Assembly (NCBI GenBank): GCA_016785225.1
Contig: JAFBJZ010000831.1
Span: 5,652,001-5,716,000 of the forward strand
Source: Psettodes erumei
Lineage: Eukaryota; Chordata; Actinopteri; Pleuronectiformes; Psettodidae
Direction: 5' to 3'
Length of the DNA stretch: 64,000 nt
Shown here one piece after another: positions 62,199 through 64,000 of the stretch (position 1 is the stretch's first letter; the number at the start of each line of letters is the position of its first letter). The translations under genes were made by a program, and so were the position numbers. Under the pieces are notes generated by a model that was given only the letters and a program-made list of their open reading frames with translations, was not told the origin of the DNA and did not search any database.

Positions 62199-62293
62199 CT
62201 ACACACACATGAAGTGAGACCCATCAGTGAGCTGAGGGGGTGTGTTAGGAGACTGTGGAAGGGGTGGGGACGAGGACGATGACGGGCTTTTCA
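62199..62293 (-). CDS. plekha5: plekha5 last coding exon (S/P-rich tail, stop TAG)
   Basis: The acceptor is cgttgcag before 62293. The two leading bases complete a valine codon, then the frame reads KSPSSSSSPPLPQSPNTPPQ and LTDGSHFMCV, ending at TAG (62201-62199). A second TAG follows directly. The last four residues end in a hydrophobic valine, which resembles a class II PDZ ligand; that role is inference. Confidence 0.88.
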
Positions 62294-62319
62294 CTGCAAC
62301 GAAACAGAGCAACGTGATG

Positions 62320-62350
<31 letters not shown>

Positions 62351-64000
62351 GCCACATACCCAAAATTAAAAAAATGCATTTTTAGCTGATGACTCAACAG
62401 CCAAAATCTACAAACAATCACTGAAAGTCAACAAAATTATTAGAGAAACTAAATTAGACTACAGTGAATAATGACTCAACACATAAACGATGGAAGCAGC
62501 TGCAGTTTGACAAACCCCATCTCTGGAGACGTACTGTACCTGCTACCAGCTTGCTGCGTTTGGAGGCCTCAGCTGCCAGCTCATAGGAGATATTAATCAT
62601 CTTCTCTTTCTCCTGTACGGTAACCTCCTCTTCGGTCTCCTCCTCTGGGCTCAGAGCCATACTAGGCAGCACATTTTGCATGCTAGGAACAAACATGCAT
62701 ACAAAAAAATGACTTCTGAAGTAGTAGACAGTATACAACTTCAATTCTAACTATTCTTGCAGAGTAAACACAATTACATCAGGACAAATAAGCTTTCTCT
62801 TTTAAATCAATTCAAGAGGGATGACATTTAGATTTAAATGCCGCAGTTGCTGGGAGATAAGAACAGGGATTTTTTCTGCACATCTAAGGTACCGATCTGC
62901 ATGGGAAGAGCAGGCACAGGCACTGAGACACCTCGATTTATGTCCTGCTATAACCTCAAACTTACTCCTCAATTACAGAAAGAATTTCAGGCATGAAATC
63001 TGCTGGGAAATATCAGAGCTCACCTGCACAGATAGCCCTGTCAAATCTATCTAATATCAAAGACCCAAGCAGACCTGTCCTTGCTAATACATAGTGATTA
63101 GTTGTGATATATTATGATGGTGTGTGTACCTGTTTTTGGCTATGAGGGCTTTGATGCGGTCAACTTTCCTCTGCTTATCGGCCTCCTGTTCGGGGCTCAG
63201 TGCCTCGTCAGGGTCTGACTCTACATAACGCTCAGGAATCAGCACTTTGTCAGGCACAGAAAGCTGAAGGAACACAACCGCAGAACAAACACCGTATAAA
63301 GCACATTTCATACCGATGAGCGGAAGACACCGTGTTCTCCAAAAAAACATACATAGAAAAGGATGCAGAAGCTAAGACAACATCGGATGATCACTAACGT
63401 TATCATTGTGATACAGTGCAAGAGTACGGTTCCACATTTTGAATCCCCAGTAGTGTAACATTTTTTAAGTATACGGTTTCAATAATTTCAATAATGTTCT
63501 GCTGCTAAGTATTTCTTGATGATGATGAATGATTTGCCTGTGATAACATCAGCCTCCTCCAGCTGATGAGTAAGAAAGCCGACTGCTGTGCCTAACCTCT
63601 CGGTCCACATTAAAGTGGTCGGCCTGCGAGGCTTCCTTGAGACGAGCGATCTCCTCGGCGGGCGTCTCCTGCTCCCTCACCACCTCCTGCTGCCTGAGAG
63701 AGGCCTCCAGCTCCTGAATGTCAATGCTCATCACCTCATCTCTGCGTCTCATTTGGGACTGGAAAAGACACAGAACAAACAAGGACAAGCTACAGAGAGA
63801 TCCGATCAATACACAGGGTTCCAGGATTTGATTTCAACCTATTCTAAACTTCAGTGCTCCCTTATGTGTCCAAATAATGTCTGCGCGAGTTATCTAGTAC
63901 CTGCATGCTGCGGTTGTCCTTAGTAAAGGAGTGACTGCGAGAGGGTGTGTTCTCCTGGCTGCTCCCCCGGACGCTGAGGCCTTTCTTTTTCTCCCTCAGG
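62199..64000 (-). CDS. plekha5: plekha5, 3' part (five coding exons, gene continues beyond the window)
   Basis: This is the C-terminal part of a PLEKHA5-type protein, an adaptor whose N-terminal WW and PH domains would lie beyond 64000. The coding exons are 64000-63901 (cut by the window edge), 63758-63597, 63263-63130, 62682-62540 and 62293-62199; all junctions are GT-AG and the phases join without a break. The visible chain is hydrophilic: a basic stretch with SHSF, an acidic helical segment (SIDIQELEASLRQQE), the conserved VPDKVLIPERYVESDP block followed by a charged helix (KQRKVDRIKALIAK), an SMQNVLPS linker, an EKEKMINISYELAAEASKR helix, and an S/P-rich tail ending in DGSHFMCV and a TAG stop. 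The family (PLEKHA5/6/7) acts at cell junctions and on microtubules and phosphoinositides. A paralogue is possible on sequence alone, but the neighbouring aebp2 on the same strand matches the human PLEKHA5-AEBP2 order and favours PLEKHA5. Confidence 0.9.
62322..62350. repeat. (AC)n microsatellite in plekha5
   Basis: The run lies about 29 to 57 bases upstream of the last plekha5 coding acceptor; it reads (UG)n on the transcript. Confidence 0.95.
62540..62682 (-). CDS. plekha5: plekha5 coding exon (SMQNVLPS and EKEKMINISYELAAEA)
   Basis: The acceptor is gttcctag before 62682 and the donor is GCAG/GTACAG after 62540. The exon is 143 nt, with one leading base and one trailing base that complete split codons. 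It encodes a glutamate-rich run and then a helix ending in KRSKLVA. Confidence 0.88.
63130..63263 (-). CDS. plekha5: plekha5 coding exon (conserved VPDKVLIPERY block)
   Basis: The acceptor is ttccttcag before 63263 and the donor is AACAG/GTACAC after 63130. The exon is 134 nt and encodes LSVPDKVLIPERYVESDPDE followed by ALSPEQEADKQRKVDRIKAL and IAKN. It leaves two bases (AG) that join the next exon's C as serine. The PERY block is the most family-typical part of the visible protein. Confidence 0.9.
63597..63758 (-). CDS. plekha5: plekha5 coding exon (acidic helical segment)
   Basis: The acceptor is tcttttccag before 63758 and the donor is GAG/GTTAGG after 63597. The exon is 162 nt (54 codons, phase 0 at both ends) and runs from SQMRRRDEVM to QADHFNVDRE. 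The sequence predicts a charged helix and possibly a short coiled coil. Confidence 0.88.
63901..64000 (-). CDS. plekha5: plekha5 coding exon (partial at window edge)
   Basis: The frame reads LREKKKGLSVRGSSQENTPS and then RSHSFTKDNRSMQ (33 residues) up to a CAG/GTACTA donor, whose GT occupies 63900-63899. The exon ends in phase 0. Its acceptor lies beyond the window. Confidence 0.85.

Noticed and set aside
1..64000. tRNA, rRNA, CRISPR or bacterial-type operon features
   Set aside because: No tRNA B-box with a matching A-box and fold was seen, no regular spacer-repeat array exists, and the genes are split by spliceosomal introns.

Overview
The window is vertebrate nuclear DNA, most probably from a percomorph teleost fish. 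Three things point there: split genes with GT-AG introns, many long (CA)n microsatellites, and several dispersed repeats typical of ray-finned fish (decayed LINE ORF2 pieces, Tc1/mariner-type relics, short non-autonomous repeats). Nothing looks bacterial or viral, and I see no operon, CRISPR array or integron.

Only two protein-coding genes can be supported, both on the minus strand at the right-hand end. The first is the 3' part of plekha5 (pleckstrin homology domain containing A5): five coding exons between 64000 and 62199, then a spliced 3' UTR ending near 60.78 kb. The second is a complete aebp2 (zinc-finger accessory subunit of Polycomb repressive complex 2). Eight coding exons between 59956 and 40561 join in frame into a 462-residue protein. 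Several of these exons are too short to stand out as open reading frames; I placed them by protein similarity, splice sites and intron phase. The order plekha5 then aebp2, head to tail on one strand, matches the human PLEKHA5-AEBP2 arrangement on 12p12. This makes both assignments firmer.

Layout: 1-38.6 kb is a gene desert downstream of aebp2 with microsatellites and transposon relics, and I find no credible exon in it. 38.6-40.56 kb is a possible aebp2 3' UTR. 40.56-60.1 kb is aebp2, with large introns 5 (5.1 kb) and 6 (7.9 kb). 60.1-60.77 kb is a very short intergenic gap holding the aebp2 promoter side and a CTCF-like motif. 60.77-64 kb is plekha5.

I did not find an undescribed system. 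The points most worth a second look concern RNA processing. aebp2 exon 1 has a weak splice donor 33 bases from a roughly 44-unit UG repeat. The last aebp2 coding exon carries its stop codon inside a near-perfect splice donor, so it may also act as a 30-nt microexon. plekha5 has a UG repeat just upstream of its last coding acceptor. Several CTCF-like motifs lie in and beside aebp2.
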